A stretch of 64,000 nt of DNA from Stictocephala bisonia (GCA_035578905.1 JAQJVL010000286.1:1092878-1156877), one strand, 5' to 3'; shown: positions 43,135-55,655, counted from the stretch's first letter. Notes: generated by a model from the sequence alone, not told the origin. A program made the numbers and translations.

Positions 43135-43650
43135 TGTACATGTAGAAGAATTCAACGATAAAAATAAATCAATGTATTCTTTACAGTTCCTTAAATCATG
43201 CTAACTGAACAATGAACTGAACTCAATCTAAACTTCAAATTGGACCTGACTCAAATTATCGACTAAAAGAAACTGTCAAAATGATCGTTCACCAAGCATG
43301 CCAGTAATTACACGAAACCAAATCTAAGTTATTGTCGTTTATTTACACCAAGACTCTTCCCTCCCACTCACAAAAATACAATATAACATTCAATAATACT
43401 AACCAAAATATAATCTTTGGTTATAAAATTAACTTAAGAGTTACAGAAATTAAGTTCCGTTATCTTTGCTCTATACCAATTCTGACATTGGTCATGGTCA
43501 AAACATAAACAGATCCCAGTCCCAAAAAAAGTAACCGTAACCAAACACCCACAATTCCAGCTGTAGCTGATTTCTAGTTTCTAATGCATAGGCCTTTAAA
43601 CAACCAATCACATTGAAGTTTTACATTTTTTTGAATAGCCTATTTCTGGA
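43135..43650 (-). promoter_or_regulatory. Presumed 5' UTR/promoter region of MBD2/3
   Basis: This is the sequence directly upstream of the MBD2/3 start codon. No TATA box, initiator or CpG-rich block stands out, and a non-coding upstream exon cannot be excluded. The call is positional only. Confidence 0.3.
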
Positions 43651-43654
43651 CTAT

Positions 43655-43684
43655 CATAGACCTTCTATTATGATAAGGTCTATG
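43655..43684. repeat. Palindromic TIR-tip remnant
   Basis: CATAGACCTTCTATTAT followed by GATAAGGTCTATG: the first 13-17 bp of the TIR tips seen at 43827, 45443 and 54369, facing each other with almost nothing between. Confidence 0.65.
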
Positions 43685-43826
43685 GTACTATACTCTATTT
43701 CACGTTGAGAATGCAGTATGGCTCTTATGGACAAACACAGCGCTACTAGCCGGTGCAAAAATATAGAGCACTGTCTGTCTGTCCACTGCCATATAGCTTC
43801 CTCACGGTTTTGCTCGGATATTATAT

Positions 43827-45000
43827 CATAGACCTTCTATTATACCAGACAGTCCCATCATACGGGCGAGCTGGTCGTAGTTCTGGTTCAACGTGTTGGC
43901 TAGTTGTAAATCCCCACGCCAGACTGCGCTGGCGTTGGCTCTCTCCCCCCTCAACCCATTACCCAGCCTCCTAAGGAAAGACGTTAGTAAAGATGGAAAT
44001 TGTCGTTGTTTCTCGGCAACGTGTTATAACGTTTTTCAGCCAGCCGACAACAGGTTGCGGCAACCTGTTATTTTGGCAACTGTTGTCGACTGCCCGTTTT
44101 CAATCATTGCGGCTGGCGAGGTGTTATTCAAACTTTCACTTTCACTATTGGTTGCCTGTTGTTTTTAAATTGAGTTAGTGTTGACTATTAACTGACTTTT
44201 GTTTAACGGATAATGTCATTGGATTGAAATTAAATTAAAAGTCAGTTCATAAACAATTATTCAATTAATGAAATTACGTTATTATATAATACTCATAACA
44301 TTAATTGTTATTTGTTAATATTGCTTGTAATTAATAAATAGTTATTAAATTAACATGGTTATGTAAATGTAATTCATCGTTAAATATAATTCTTTTCGAC
44401 TACAAAAATAATTAATTAGATATAATTTAAATACTACAATCATATTCCAGCAACGCCAAAGACCGGATAGATATTTTATTCATTTTGTTTTATTATTGGT
44501 CATCAGTTGGTGTCTATCGCCGGCCGGCAAATGTACTGTGTTAATATGTTTGAGTGTTTATAGTTTGTATTTTAAATGTTTTTAATGTTTAGTATGTAAA
44601 TAGTGACGTTTTTGGAAAGCCTGATGATGAAGCTCTACGCTTTGAAATGTACATAGCACATTATGAAAGAAGAACTGTTGACGGGAAAAAAGGTAACTTA
44701 ACCAATATTATTTCTACCGGATAGATATACTAAACAGACGAATAACGTTGTACGTTGCAAGGCTATTTGATAACAGTCAAAATAACTGGGAGTTTCCAGC
44801 AACGCATTGCGGGGATAACTAGTTATGTTGTTGCCACTATAGATAGATTGCCGGCAACGCCAACGTGTAATACCGTTGTACGTTGCAAGGCTGTTGTCAA
44901 AATAACAGGGAGTTTCCAGCAACGCGTTGCGGGGATAACTGTTGTCACGTGACAACACTATTATTTACCCTGTTATGTTATATAACGTCCATCTCTAGAC
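43827..45000. repeat. Complex inverted/tandem repeat block
   Basis: It starts with the same tip as the 45443 element (CATAGACCTTCTATTATACC), then diverges. GTTGC-rich motifs recur in both orientations (GGCAACCTGTTATTTTGGCA near 44060, GTCAAAATAACAGGGAG near 44897). 44745-44822 is repeated at 44872-44947 (127-bp period, GTTGTACGTTGCAAGGCT). No coding frame. Probably one or two non-autonomous DNA elements whose ends I cannot fix. Confidence 0.6.
44621..44647 (+). other. CTGATGA...GAAA motif
   Basis: CTGATGA, a potential AAGC/GCTT stem and GAAA: a hammerhead-like core pattern. A degenerate relative occurs near 49362. Confidence 0.25.
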
Positions 45001-45660
45001 GTTAGGCACTACGTCACGTACTACGTCACGTTACGTCAGCTCTTGTTGGCGTAATCATGAGAGACTGGCCATGTCCCGCTGCCCGCCCAAAAGCTTTATG
45101 CATTTTTAATAGTTTTCTGCCATCGCTATTTATTGGTACCAAACACTGAGGCAATAATTCTAATACCTAAATTCAATCACACTCCTAGTTTGCGAATTAA
45201 ATAAAACTGTTTTAATATGAGATATTATCAGATCAATCCAAGACAATTAAGTCTTATTTTTAGATAGGTACCTATCATGCATATTGTAAATAATAAATAT
45301 ATAAAAACCAATTTTAAGACATTTGAAATTTAGGTGTATTTATATGTAACCTTTGGTATTAATTATAAGTATGTAATGATTAACAACTAGGCATATATTT
45401 AGCATTAAAAAAATAATGTTATAACTGTTTAGTATATATAAGCATAGACCTTCTATTATACCAGACAGTCCCATCCCAACCAGAAAATTGAAGACTGTAA
45501 AAATCGGAGCGGAGGCAGAGCAAACTAGTAGGAACCATTCTAAACAATCTTATACTTAATGCTCCTTACTGGCCAGCTCGGAAATTAGACCTGTGACGTA
45601 ACTTGATAACGTCTCTTCCTCCTCACATCCCCGCTCCACGCGTGGGAACGGCGGGAATTA

Positions 45661-47185
45661 GAGCCCAGTACAGAGACTGTCTCCATTTCTGTTTACATTG
45701 GATTTGCACAAAATTAACATGTTTATTTATTCACAAAACAGCTGTTATTAATTTACTAAAATCAACCCAATGTTATCCTTATGGAACAGTATTTTAGGAG
45801 TGGTTTCTAACCCTTAGGAGTACTTTATCAAGATGAAAATACTTTAGTCCTATTTAATACCTAAAGAAACAGTTTAAAACATTTCAGATTAAATAAATTA
45901 ATCATATGTTATCTTCATCTGTTTTATTTTTATAATTGTTCATTTCTTATAGGTTATATTATTTACACTCTGAGGATGGCCCAAGGGCCGAAACCGGTCT
46001 GTATTATTATAAAAAATGAATAAAGAGTACTTAATTATAGTTATTATTCAATTTAATAACTCAGTCTTAAATTATTACAGTTATCATGTTATTTTTAAAT
46101 AAAAAAAGAGTTCTTTTGTCTGAAAATGTTCTATTTTTATTTCTTTTGGCAAAATCTCCATAATAATAATAATAATAATAATACAGTAGTATTATTATAA
46201 GTATATGTATTGTCTTAGTAATAGTTACTAAACGATTTTCGATTTATTTTCGTATCGTACCGGACACCCGATCGGGATAGATAGTGGAGAGGGTCTGAGC
46301 ATAAAAGTTTACAGTGACATGTCATGTACTGAATTGTTGAAGCCATTAAAAACAATGGTTCTTTACTAAAAAAAGTAATCTCTACAGAAAAATATGACTG
46401 GTTTCAGCATTCAGCCATTGCAACTATATGTATGGCAACCCTACATAGCTCACACGATTGTTACTCTGTTTTTCGGTGCTCGCTAATTAGTTAATAATAC
46501 AATATTAATTAAGACTGTGTTATTAAAACTGCCTACATATAAACGTGTTCTTAATTTATAATGCTGTTTTTCCAGATTAAGTGGAAGTTCGAATGAAATT
46601 CGTACATAGCGTAGAACTAAAAATGCTATATCCAATGTATTTTAATATTTTATTTAGTTTTAAAAAGAGCGGCGATTGTGTGCAGTTTGCGTGAAGGATT
46701 GTCATTTTTCTGAACTTTAACAGAAGGAATGTAACTACGTTTTTTTTATTATTGTTATGTAATTTTATAAATTTGTGTTCGGGTGGGGGGGACTATATAA
46801 CTTCCAAAAGTTTCATAACGATAGGATGAATGAAACTCTATGTAGTAATGCATAGAGGAAAAGAGACATACACGTACACTCGTTTTTATACACACAGATC
46901 AAACTAAACTTCTTCTGAACACAAACTTAATTCTAACATTATGAAATATCTATAATCTCATGAATTTTATGAACATCGCCTCAGCCTTAGTTAAATTATT
47001 ATAAATATATTATTTACGTTTGAACATCTGTTACTTTTAGATTAATTTAGAAATCTCTTCTTGCTGCTCAGCTCTACTATGTAATAATGAACATATTTGA
47101 ATTAACAGTCTCTACGTTTAATCATAATGATATAATCTATAGTAGTACGAACGCTATAATTATTTATATTAGACTCGTATCATTT
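45661..47185. other. Interior of the long-TIR element, left part
   Basis: No gene. It includes a CTGAGGA-hairpin-GAAA motif (45970-45993) and an (AAT)n microsatellite at about 46158-46185. Confidence 0.5.
45970..45993 (+). other. CTGAGGA-GGCC/GGCC-GAAA motif
   Basis: CTGAGGA, a strong GGCC...GGCC stem and GAAA, matching the CUGANGA...GAAA hammerhead core, although one extra T follows CTGAGGA. Similar motifs mark Penelope-like element ends. Confidence 0.35.
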
Positions 47186-47215
47186 ACTAGCTGTTTACCC
47201 GTGTCTTGCTACGGG
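47186..47215 (-). mobile_element. Helitron 3' terminus, minus strand
   Basis: The minus strand reads CCCGTAGCAAGACACGGG (47215-47198, hairpin) then TAAACAGCTAGT ending at 47186. This is the same architecture as the termini at 1967 and 34817. No helicase sequence is visible nearby, so it is probably a non-autonomous Helitron end. Confidence 0.68.
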
Positions 47216-47587
47216 ATTAACATATAAACAGTAATTTTTTAGTTTATTAATGGTAGCTTCGAGTGCCAACCTGTCCCTCCCTTTTATAAGATAAAAGTAA
47301 CTGATAAATTATTAAAATGTAGTAAAAAGAGATTCAAGTTATTATAACTTTTGATAACAATAATACCTAATTACTTATAGAAAAGGTAAATTAATGCAAG
47401 AGTACTATTTTGAAATTTGGACGGAAGGTACAATCATGTCGTCCCCAGAAAAATTCTAAGATTTTATATTTCCAATAAATAGGGTTTAATTTTAGCGATT
47501 GAGAATATAAATTTTGCCATAATAAAAACATAGGCGACTCGGCCGTACAAAACATGATTTCGTTCTTACATTCTTACTTAATAATGA

Positions 47588-47805
47588 GATACCGACACAA
47601 CGTTGTGCGTATTTTAAGGCAAATATGAATGATGATATGTGAGTAGGATGAGTGTAGTCTGGTTACTAACAGAGTTCAACTATTCCTCAGAATGACAATA
47701 TATTAATAGTCCAACAGACAGGGCAACTAAGGGACCTACAGCTTTATGTAGACTCCGAACCACGTAGTGTTGGTCTGATTTACAGGTAACTGATAAGTCT
47801 AACAC
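47588..47805 (-). repeat. Dispersed repeat, inverted copy of 1-245
   Basis: The reverse complement aligns with 1-245 (TCAGACCAACACTACGTGGT and others). It lies within 400 bp of the Helitron terminus at 47186 and could be part of that element. Confidence 0.75.
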
Positions 47806-48229
47806 TCATTTCTCTCCCCTACACAAAATTCGAACTCTAACTACCATCCAACATGAACATCACAGACTTCTCTTGTAATGTCCACGTCGATGGCAACCGT
47901 TAAGCGGAAGCCGTGTCGGTATTAAGAGGACCGAGCATGGAACCTATCGCCTACAATCTCCTAAACACTTTTTCTCCAAGTAGCAGGGTTACAGATCTTC
48001 TGCCACCAGATTCCAACGCTCGTTGAAGCAAGAAAACTAAATTTAAGGTACACATGTGGCATATATTTTTTTACAGAAGAAACAAGTATTATAATGGTAA
48101 ATGTTTATTATAACATGGTTGTGACAGATAATTTATATAAGCGTTAAAATGAAAACCTCATTTTAATTCATTAAAAACCCGCGACATGAAATTTTCAAGA
48201 AGCGAGGAATTTTTTTATTTCTTGGTCAG

Positions 48230-48560
48230 GTAAGTTTGACCAGCGTAAAAAGGTTTTGTAAATAACCAAAGTAATTAATAAATCTACCAAAAAAGTTTTA
48301 AGAATTAAAGTTTTTTTACAATGGGGCTTAAAAGTGAAAAATTAGCATTTCAGTGTCCAGAATAAACACTTATTTTTAATTATCAGGCTGGACGAAATAG
48401 TATTCTGAAAGAATAGTTTTATAGAGCATACAATTCTCTACAACTTTTAAATTTAAAGTTGGTTTCTATATATATTATAGTTCTTGTTTAATGGCTGGTT
48501 TTGTATTTTTAAAAAGTAATTAATTTTGTGAAATAATTTAATAATTAAGTCATGAAACAT
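48230..48560 (+). repeat. Relative of the 36.1-37.6 kb fold-back family
   Basis: Blocks such as GGTAAGTTTGACCA, TTTTTTTACAATGGGGC, AAATTTAAAGTTGGTTTCT and TTTTGTGAAATAATTTAAT resemble parts of the fold-back region (36700-37400), with substantial divergence. Confidence 0.5.
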
Positions 48561-49321
48561 GGTGGTCGTCACTGTTATCCATAAAAATATAAAAAGGATG
48601 TCAAAATTCTCTGAGGTACTGAACTGAGTGCCCCAGTGTATATTGCAAGATTAAAACCTTCAACGCTAACTGAAATGGAGACACAGTTTAAGAATCTGTT
48701 TGAATATTTGGGCTTCGCTCGCTTTATTTCCGTTCCCACGCCACGCAGGTAATTGCCTCCTGGAGACAGTGGCGGATATAGGGGGGGGGGTCACAGGGGT
48801 CATGACCCCCCCAAATTTCCTTAAAACTTTTTTTCAAAATATATGATATTGTTACAATATTTTATAATTGCAATTCTACTCAATAGTAGATTTAAAATTA
48901 ATATATCCACAATATCACCTCCTTGTAATCAAGGTCAAGATTGTGTTAGTGGTTCAGTATTCAGTAATCATTCGCGTGCAACTAAACTGTTGCTCTAGCT
49001 TGTTGGCTGTCTAGAGTAGTTTATAACGACTAGTGAGGGTGGCATCACAGTGGCGACTGGTGACTCATCACACAGATACAGGTGGCTGTCTGCCTCAAGG
49101 TCACACAGTAGTCAGTAGCGAGCCGGCGAGAAGGGAAGTTGACAGCCCGGTATATTTTGTGATTCCCTTTTGTTTTGCTCTGACACTCACTATCAATTTT
49201 GTATTTTTGTTTGCTATCAGTTTGTGTTTCCTTTAATTAAAGTGTGAGTGTTTTGCCAAATTTAGTATGTAGGCCACGTCTGTTGACAGTTTGACTGCGT
49301 TTTTCAAAAGGATTTACGAAT

Positions 49322-52300
49322 ATGGTAAGCAGTTTTAAGTTTTGTTATTCGATAAGAGTTAGTGAAGCCCTACGTTTTGAGATGAACAATTTTGGTCCGT
49401 GTGTGTGTGCATGGGTTTGTATGTTTGTTTACGTTATAACTCAAAAGTAATAATTGACGAATTCTGTTAAGACTTTACATTTCTTTCAATAAACCCTAGA
49501 TTAACTTCTTGTCAAAATACGACTAAATTATGAAAATTTTCAGTTTTCTTTTCATAAACGCTCTTCCTGAGAGTGCGCATTGCAGGACGTGACCTTGAAT
49601 TACGTCCTATAAGACCAATGTAAAGCAAAACAAGTACCTCCATTATTTCTCATAAAAAGTACGAAGTACTGCATTAATTGAAAGACTTATTGTATTGTGC
49701 AAAGCACCTTTTAATATTTTTTTGTAAACAATATTTAATAATATTCCAGAAAATGTTTGTTTGAATTTTTGTGGAGGCTTCAGAATTATTAAATTGTGTT
49801 TTATTAATAAATAATAAACATGTTATTAATAAATTAATACGTTGATATTGTTGACTGGAGACTTAGTTTTAAAAGGCCATATTTACCCAATTATGTCCTT
49901 GACAATTATTTGTTTGCATAAATATACAAATAACGATATATTGTTTATTTATTGACAATAAAGCGTAAGCAAATTTGATCAAAGAGGGCTGCATTGCTAA
50001 TCAAATGCATTGATATCACTTGTGTTGTTTTCAAATGTTTTTAAAACTATTATAATTTTGTTGTAGGCGTTTTTCTTTTGAAAAATATATATTATATAGC
50101 CTACTTAATTTGGGATTAAAAGGGTCTTTTCAGTAGTATATTGAAATAAATTAAACATAAATCACCCTAGGAGTTTACCAAATAAAATTTGTTAGATAGT
50201 TTTTTTTTTATAAACCTCTACCTATTTTTCCAAGGGTCTTTTATTATTATTTTATTTTAATATTAAATACATAGATTGTTTAGAATAACAGGAAAATAAA
50301 AAAGAAATGAAAAGAGTGGTTTTGTACAATATTTAGTTTATACAACATTTAAAAGTAACAAAATAAACCAAAATATCATGTACAAACGCCCTCTTTTTAT
50401 TTTCTTCCTTTTTATTTTTATATATATATATGTCAAATACCTCTTCCTACTATTATACAGCCCAGATTATTTTTGGCTTAGTGAGAGACTTGAAATTTGG
50501 TTCTTTATAGGGGGAAGGCACCGAATAAGATGGGATTTTTCAAAAATCCAGATTTTTGAGGGGGGTCGATTTGTACTTTTATAATGAGGAAAGGGTCATT
50601 GGATCTCTGACTGTATTGTAGGGCCGTAGGGGATATTAAACAGTAAACTGCAGAATAAAATAATTTTCTATCCCCCTCCTGTCTTGCCTTTCAAATGTTA
50701 ATTTTCAATTTGTTGACATGTTTCATAATGGTGCTAAAAATGATAAGATATTACGTTTTCGGCAACTCTGTTGGGTTTTGTAGGGTGATCCAGTCCCGCA
50801 ACCCAGCGCATCACAGAAACGCAGTTTTCCAGCGTGCAGGAAGATTTCTTCATTTTTCTCAAAAAGACCTAAGCCTTCAATTGATGCTAACTTGGAAGAC
50901 ACAACCATTGATGATGGAAACACTTCGATAGAAACACGTACCGGTATTTCGGGAAGTGCCAGTAGCTCTATGGGCCCTACTGTTCTACTGGCTGCAAATG
51001 CACACGAAACAGTGGACACCTCAAACACTCAGGCCGAATATTCCAGCGACATTGGTTTTTATGTTGGTGTAACTGTAAACAGTTTGGACGATCACTCGAA
51101 GGCTGCATTGTTAGAGAAACCATGGACTCCTCCTCCAAACTACCAGTTTCCTTACAATGAAGTTACAAAAAAGGGAAAGCCTACAAAAAAATATGCCCAG
51201 AGATCCCACTTTGAAACATTTCATTGGCTAGTCCTATCACATAAAGACAGAGGGCTATACTGCAAATATTGCGTACTTTTTTCTACCGGCCTAGGAAACA
51301 TCAATCACAATGTTACTCCTCTAAGAAGGCTAGTCAAAGAGCCTCTCAGAAAGTTTGACAATCTCTTGGGAGAAAAAGGTGACCTGAACGTCCATCAAAA
51401 AAATCAACACCACAAAAGTGCAGTTGAAAATGGAAAACGATTTCTGTTGTCCTATAGACAACCATCGCTAGAGGTGACCAATCAAATAAATACCCAGAGA
51501 GCCGCACAAATCGAAGAAAACAGGCAACGTTTATTGCCTATTGTAAAAACAATAATATTATGTGGACGACAAAATATACCTTTAAGAGGGCACAGAGACG
51601 ATGGCAGTTTAGATGTTTCCGACAAAAATGGTCCAGTGCACAATGATGGGAATTTCAGGGAGCTTCTACGCTTCAGAGTTGACGCTGGAGATGACCATTT
51701 AAGAAAACATTTGGAAAGCGGTAAAAACAAAGCAACTTATATTAGTAAATACGCTCAAAATGAAATCATTGACTGCTGCAAGTCAGAAATTCAAAGCACG
51801 ATAATGAAAAGAGTTAAAGAAGCTGAGGTGTTTTCAATAATATTTGATGAGACTACTGATATTTCAAATATATGTCAATTAAGCCTAGTATTTCGTTACG
51901 TACACAAGATTGAAAATAAGTCGACAATAAGAGAAGACTTTGTCACTTTCGCTAACGCCTATGATCTCATTAGGCCAGAAGATGTTGACAAAAGACAGTC
52001 TAACGGATCTCGGTTGACAGGAATCACCTTGGGTCATGTAGTTGAAGACCTTGCCAAAAAGTTCGACCTAGATCTTCAATGTTGTGTGGGATTTGGTACA
52101 GACAGTTGTTCTGTGATGGTTTCGGAAACAAAGGGTGCTGTCCAAGAGCTTCAGAAAAAAGCACGCCATGCACAACGCTGTCCTTGCCATAATCACATTC
52201 TAAATAATGGGTTGGCAAGTTCGTCTAAAGTTGTGGCTTGCCGGAATTCAAGTAGTACAATGAAAAAGATAGTTTCTTTCTTAAATTCGTCACCTAAGAG

Positions 52301-53336
52301 ACATCGTTTGGTCGTAGAAAAAATGAATGCTGCCCTTCAAAGTATCTGCGACACTCGCTGGGTTGAGAGGCATGATGGCTACCTCCAATTTCAAGGTGAG
52401 TCTATCCTTGGAATACACGAGGTTCTTGAAGAAATGACCAGTTGGGAAGATAGTAAAACATCGGCGGATGCCTTCAGCCTTCTCCAATCAATACGAAGCC
52501 CTGAGTTTTTAATCTCAGTAACAAGCCTCAGTGACGTTCTAGGAGTTACTGTCTCTTTAAGTCGTTTACTTCAAACACCTAGCCTAGACTTGCAAACGGC
52601 AACTAATGCATTCCAAGACACTCTAAGTGTCCTCCAGGATAAGAGAAATCAAGTAGATGAAGTATTTCACAATATTTTCCTGGATGTTAAGGAGATTGCT
52701 GACAAACTTGATGTTGACTTGAAGATGCCTAGGGTTGTTGGTCGCCAAACACAGGGCCAAAACTTACCAGCTCAGACTCCAGAAGAATATTATAAACTAT
52801 CCATCTATATTTCTCTTCTAGACTATGTCTTGACAGACTTAAAGGATCGGCTGTCGCAAGATGTCTTGAATTTATTCAGCTTGAGAGTTGTTTTGCCCAA
52901 AGCTAGCCAAGCCAGCGAAGATGTAAGCGGTCTTGAAAAAGTGGTTAAATTTTACTTTGACTTGTTGGACAATCCAAATATCAGCGCTGTTAAGCAGGAG
53001 ACATTGCTGTGGACACAACGATGGAAAAGATGGGAGGAAGAAGGAGGAAAACTACCTAGAACATTGATGGAAGCATTGGATAGCTGTGATCGAGATATGT
53101 ATCCAACAACTGAAAAGTTGATAAGAATACTCGCTACTCTTCCCGTCAGTGCAGCTACCGCCGAGCGAAGTTTCTCTACTCTAAGACGTCTAAAGACTTG
53201 GCTTCGAGCAAATATGGGTGAAGAAAGACTGACTGGACTGGCTCTCCTAAACGTTCACAGAGACCTTTCAATTGACCCAGAGTCCATAATACTAAGATTT
53301 TCCAAAAAGAAGAGGAGGCAAGAGTTTGTTTTGTAA
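49322..53336 (+). CDS. hAT transposase (ZMYM1-like), predicted two exons
   Basis: Predicted exon 1 ends in ATG (49322-49324) directly before donor GTAAGC. Exon 2 starts after TTTTGTAG at 50784 and runs to 53336, giving 851 residues (MGDPVPQPSASQKRSFP). The open frame continues upstream of 50892, where a TTG is not a credible start, and is closed by the TAG of the acceptor. Domains: N-terminal KISSFFSKRPKP stretch (PIP-like), TTF-type zinc finger (about 115-215; GLYCKYCVLF, HQKNQHHKSA), DUF4371 with catalytic Asp in FDETTD (about 355), GFGTDSCSVM, and the C-terminal hAT dimerisation domain (about 780-830; LPVSAATAERSFSTLRRLKT, GLALLNVHRD). No internal stop. Related domesticated proteins (ZMYM1, THAP12-like) exist, but perfect duplications argue for a mobile copy. 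Confidence 0.88.
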
Positions 53337-53679
53337 CCCAGCAACCTAGCTCTATAAACTAATAGTAAGCCTTATAAATAAAGTCGTCATTGTTTTGTAA
53401 AATTTGTATTTTTACTCTTTTTGTTTGGTACGCCTAATTTAATAAGACAGCTGGAAATGACTTTTTATTTTAAATCTCAATTAATAGTAAGTAATTCTAA
53501 ATGTATGTAAAATATTGATTAGTAGCCAAAGTAGCTGTCGTTATAATACTGCGTTCCACAACTTTTGACTTGTAAGACACAAATTTTCCGTTTTTAATTT
53601 CAGTTTAATTCTTATTAATATTATCTTTAAATTTTACCAGTGTTAGATTTTTAATTGGTATTATTTCAAAAAATAATTC

Positions 53680-53860
53680 TAAACGTTCTCAGAGGCCTAT
53701 AAAATTGACCCATAGTCCATAATGCAATAATTATCCAAAAAGAAGAGGAGGCAAGAAGTTTTTGTAACCTAGCTGTATAAATCTAATAGTAAGTAAGCTT
53801 TGTAAATAAAGTTGTCATGGTTTTGTAAAATGTGTATTTTTACTCCTCTTTGGTACTTTA
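53680..53860 (+). repeat. Duplicated tail of the hAT gene
   Basis: A diverged direct copy of about 53250-53410 (end of the coding frame plus 3' UTR; shared CCAAAAAGAAGAGGAGGCAA, TAAATAAAGT and GTATTTTTACTC). It lies within the hAT element and may supply a second polyadenylation region. Confidence 0.75.
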
Positions 53861-54372
53861 CTAAGAAAACTAAAAATGATTAATTAGAATTTTCTGAAAA
53901 TTTTACTTTTTTAAAATTTTTATCTTGAAAACTAAATATCTTGAAAATTTTTATGTGTTAAAATATGGATTTATATCACTAAAATAGGTTAATTTTATGA
54001 TCCTGAATTGCGTTAAAACAGTAATTTTCAAGGGTCAATTTTCAAATTTTTCCGGGGGAGGACCCCCGGACCCCCCTCTTATGCTGGGGGGTTTACCCCC
54101 CAGACCCCCCCACATACATCTGGCCGATGACCCCTCCCCAAATCAGGCCCTAAATCCGCCCCTGCCTGGAGACATGAGGAGGGGGGGAATGACATCATCA
54201 AATTACGTCACAAGTCTTATTTCCGAGATTGCCAGTAGAGTCGCATGAATCAGGGGGTATAAAATTGTTTGTAGTGGTTCCTACTAGGTTGCTCTGCCTC
54301 CGCTCCGATTTTTACTGTCTTCAATTTTCTGGCTGGGATGGGACTGTCTGGTATAATAGAAGGTCTATGATT

Positions 54373-55655
54373 ATATTACAGTATTTTTGTTTAAACAAAC
54401 ATGTCTAAAATGTCTCATATAATTAATTAGGTATTAAATAGTGTATAAATCAATCATCATTAGTTAAAAATTTATTTAAAGAACAAACAAATTATTAACT
54501 ATAAAAGTCTGTAGATATTTTCGTATATGTTAATTCATTTATAAGAAAAATATTACTGATAAAAAGACAAATACAGTAAAATAGAAAATACATTATCAAA
54601 TATAATGCTGTAAATTAATGTCTACTTGAAGGAATCAAGTTTTAATTAGCCTATCCCAAGACAAAAAATGAACGTTTAATTATTGGTACAACCCATGTTT
54701 TGTACATAAATTACATTTAGGTTGAAATTATTAATTTATTTAATACAATTATGTTTGTGTATAATAATTTATGTTAGGTTATTAGACATATTTTATAACA
54801 ATATTCAAGAAATGTATGAATTGTGTTACAATATAATAATTAATTAGTTTTAGTAAAAATAAGCTTTCAAACAAATAAAAACCAGCTCAATGTGTGTCCT
54901 ATGTTATCTCTTAACCCATCAATACCTCAACTGAGGACAAGGCGGGCGAGAGACTCGTTTGGGCCTTTCGCTCCTTTCATCTGACAACTAATCAAGATGG
55001 CGGACATTCAACATACATTGTGAAAGTGCTCCCCATATCAGTGCAGTTTATATTGGGTAAACCAACAAAATCCCTATTTAACTATGCACCAATCAAAACT
55101 GTAAGTTATATAGTAATACTGAAGTAAAACTTGACTACAAAATACTTTATAACTGAAGAGTATCAACTAAAAAACACCAAGCATAATTGATTTTATATCT
55201 CTTAAGAAATTGAGACCCAAGACATATAAACTATGAAGATTTAAATAAAAAAACTTACATAATTATTGTAGAATCAAATTCATCAATATTCTTAAGAAAT
55301 GTATGCAATATTTAATATTTAAAACAAAGCCAGTGGTGTCATCACAACTGTTCAACAACTCACAATTGGCCATTATCTACGTCACTGTTATTACATCAGT
55401 AGTTGACTGACATTCATTACAACCAAGACACTCACACAGGTGCCACACCATACGAGAAGAGAGCTGACCTGACCTATACTAGTGTCAGCATTGTGGGCTC
55501 AGCACAAAACTGTCAACAAACTGCAATGCAATATCAACACACTATAAAATCTAGTTTGACAAGGATTGATCTTCATTACATCCGTTTTATTAATAGTCAA
55601 TAAACTGGACATAGTTATATAACCACTTTAATATATAATACATTTAATTTTCCCA
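54373..55655. other. AT-rich stretch without recognised gene
   Basis: Only short random frames. Nothing supported. Confidence 0.45.

Larger units (their letters stand above)
48767..54164 (+). mobile_element. hAT transposon, 5.4 kb, apparently intact
   Basis: The ends CAGTGGCGGATATAGGG (48767) and CCCTAAATCCGCCCCTG (to 54164) are short imperfect inverted repeats. A perfect 8-bp duplication, CCTGGAGA (48759-48766, 54165-54172), is typical of hAT. It carries one long transposase gene. It inserted into the right arm of the long-TIR element at 45443-54369. Confidence 0.95.
45443..54369. mobile_element. Long-TIR element split by a hAT insertion
   Basis: A left arm of about 215 bp (45443-45660) matches, inverted, the right arm composed of 48720-48766 plus 54173-54369. 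Tip CATAGACCTTCTATTATACC, later GCGGAGGCAGAGCAA and GTAGGAACCA. The right arm is cut by the hAT element (48767-54164), so the original element was about 3.5 kb. No transposase remains. I see no convincing target duplication, so the superfamily is open. Confidence 0.8.
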
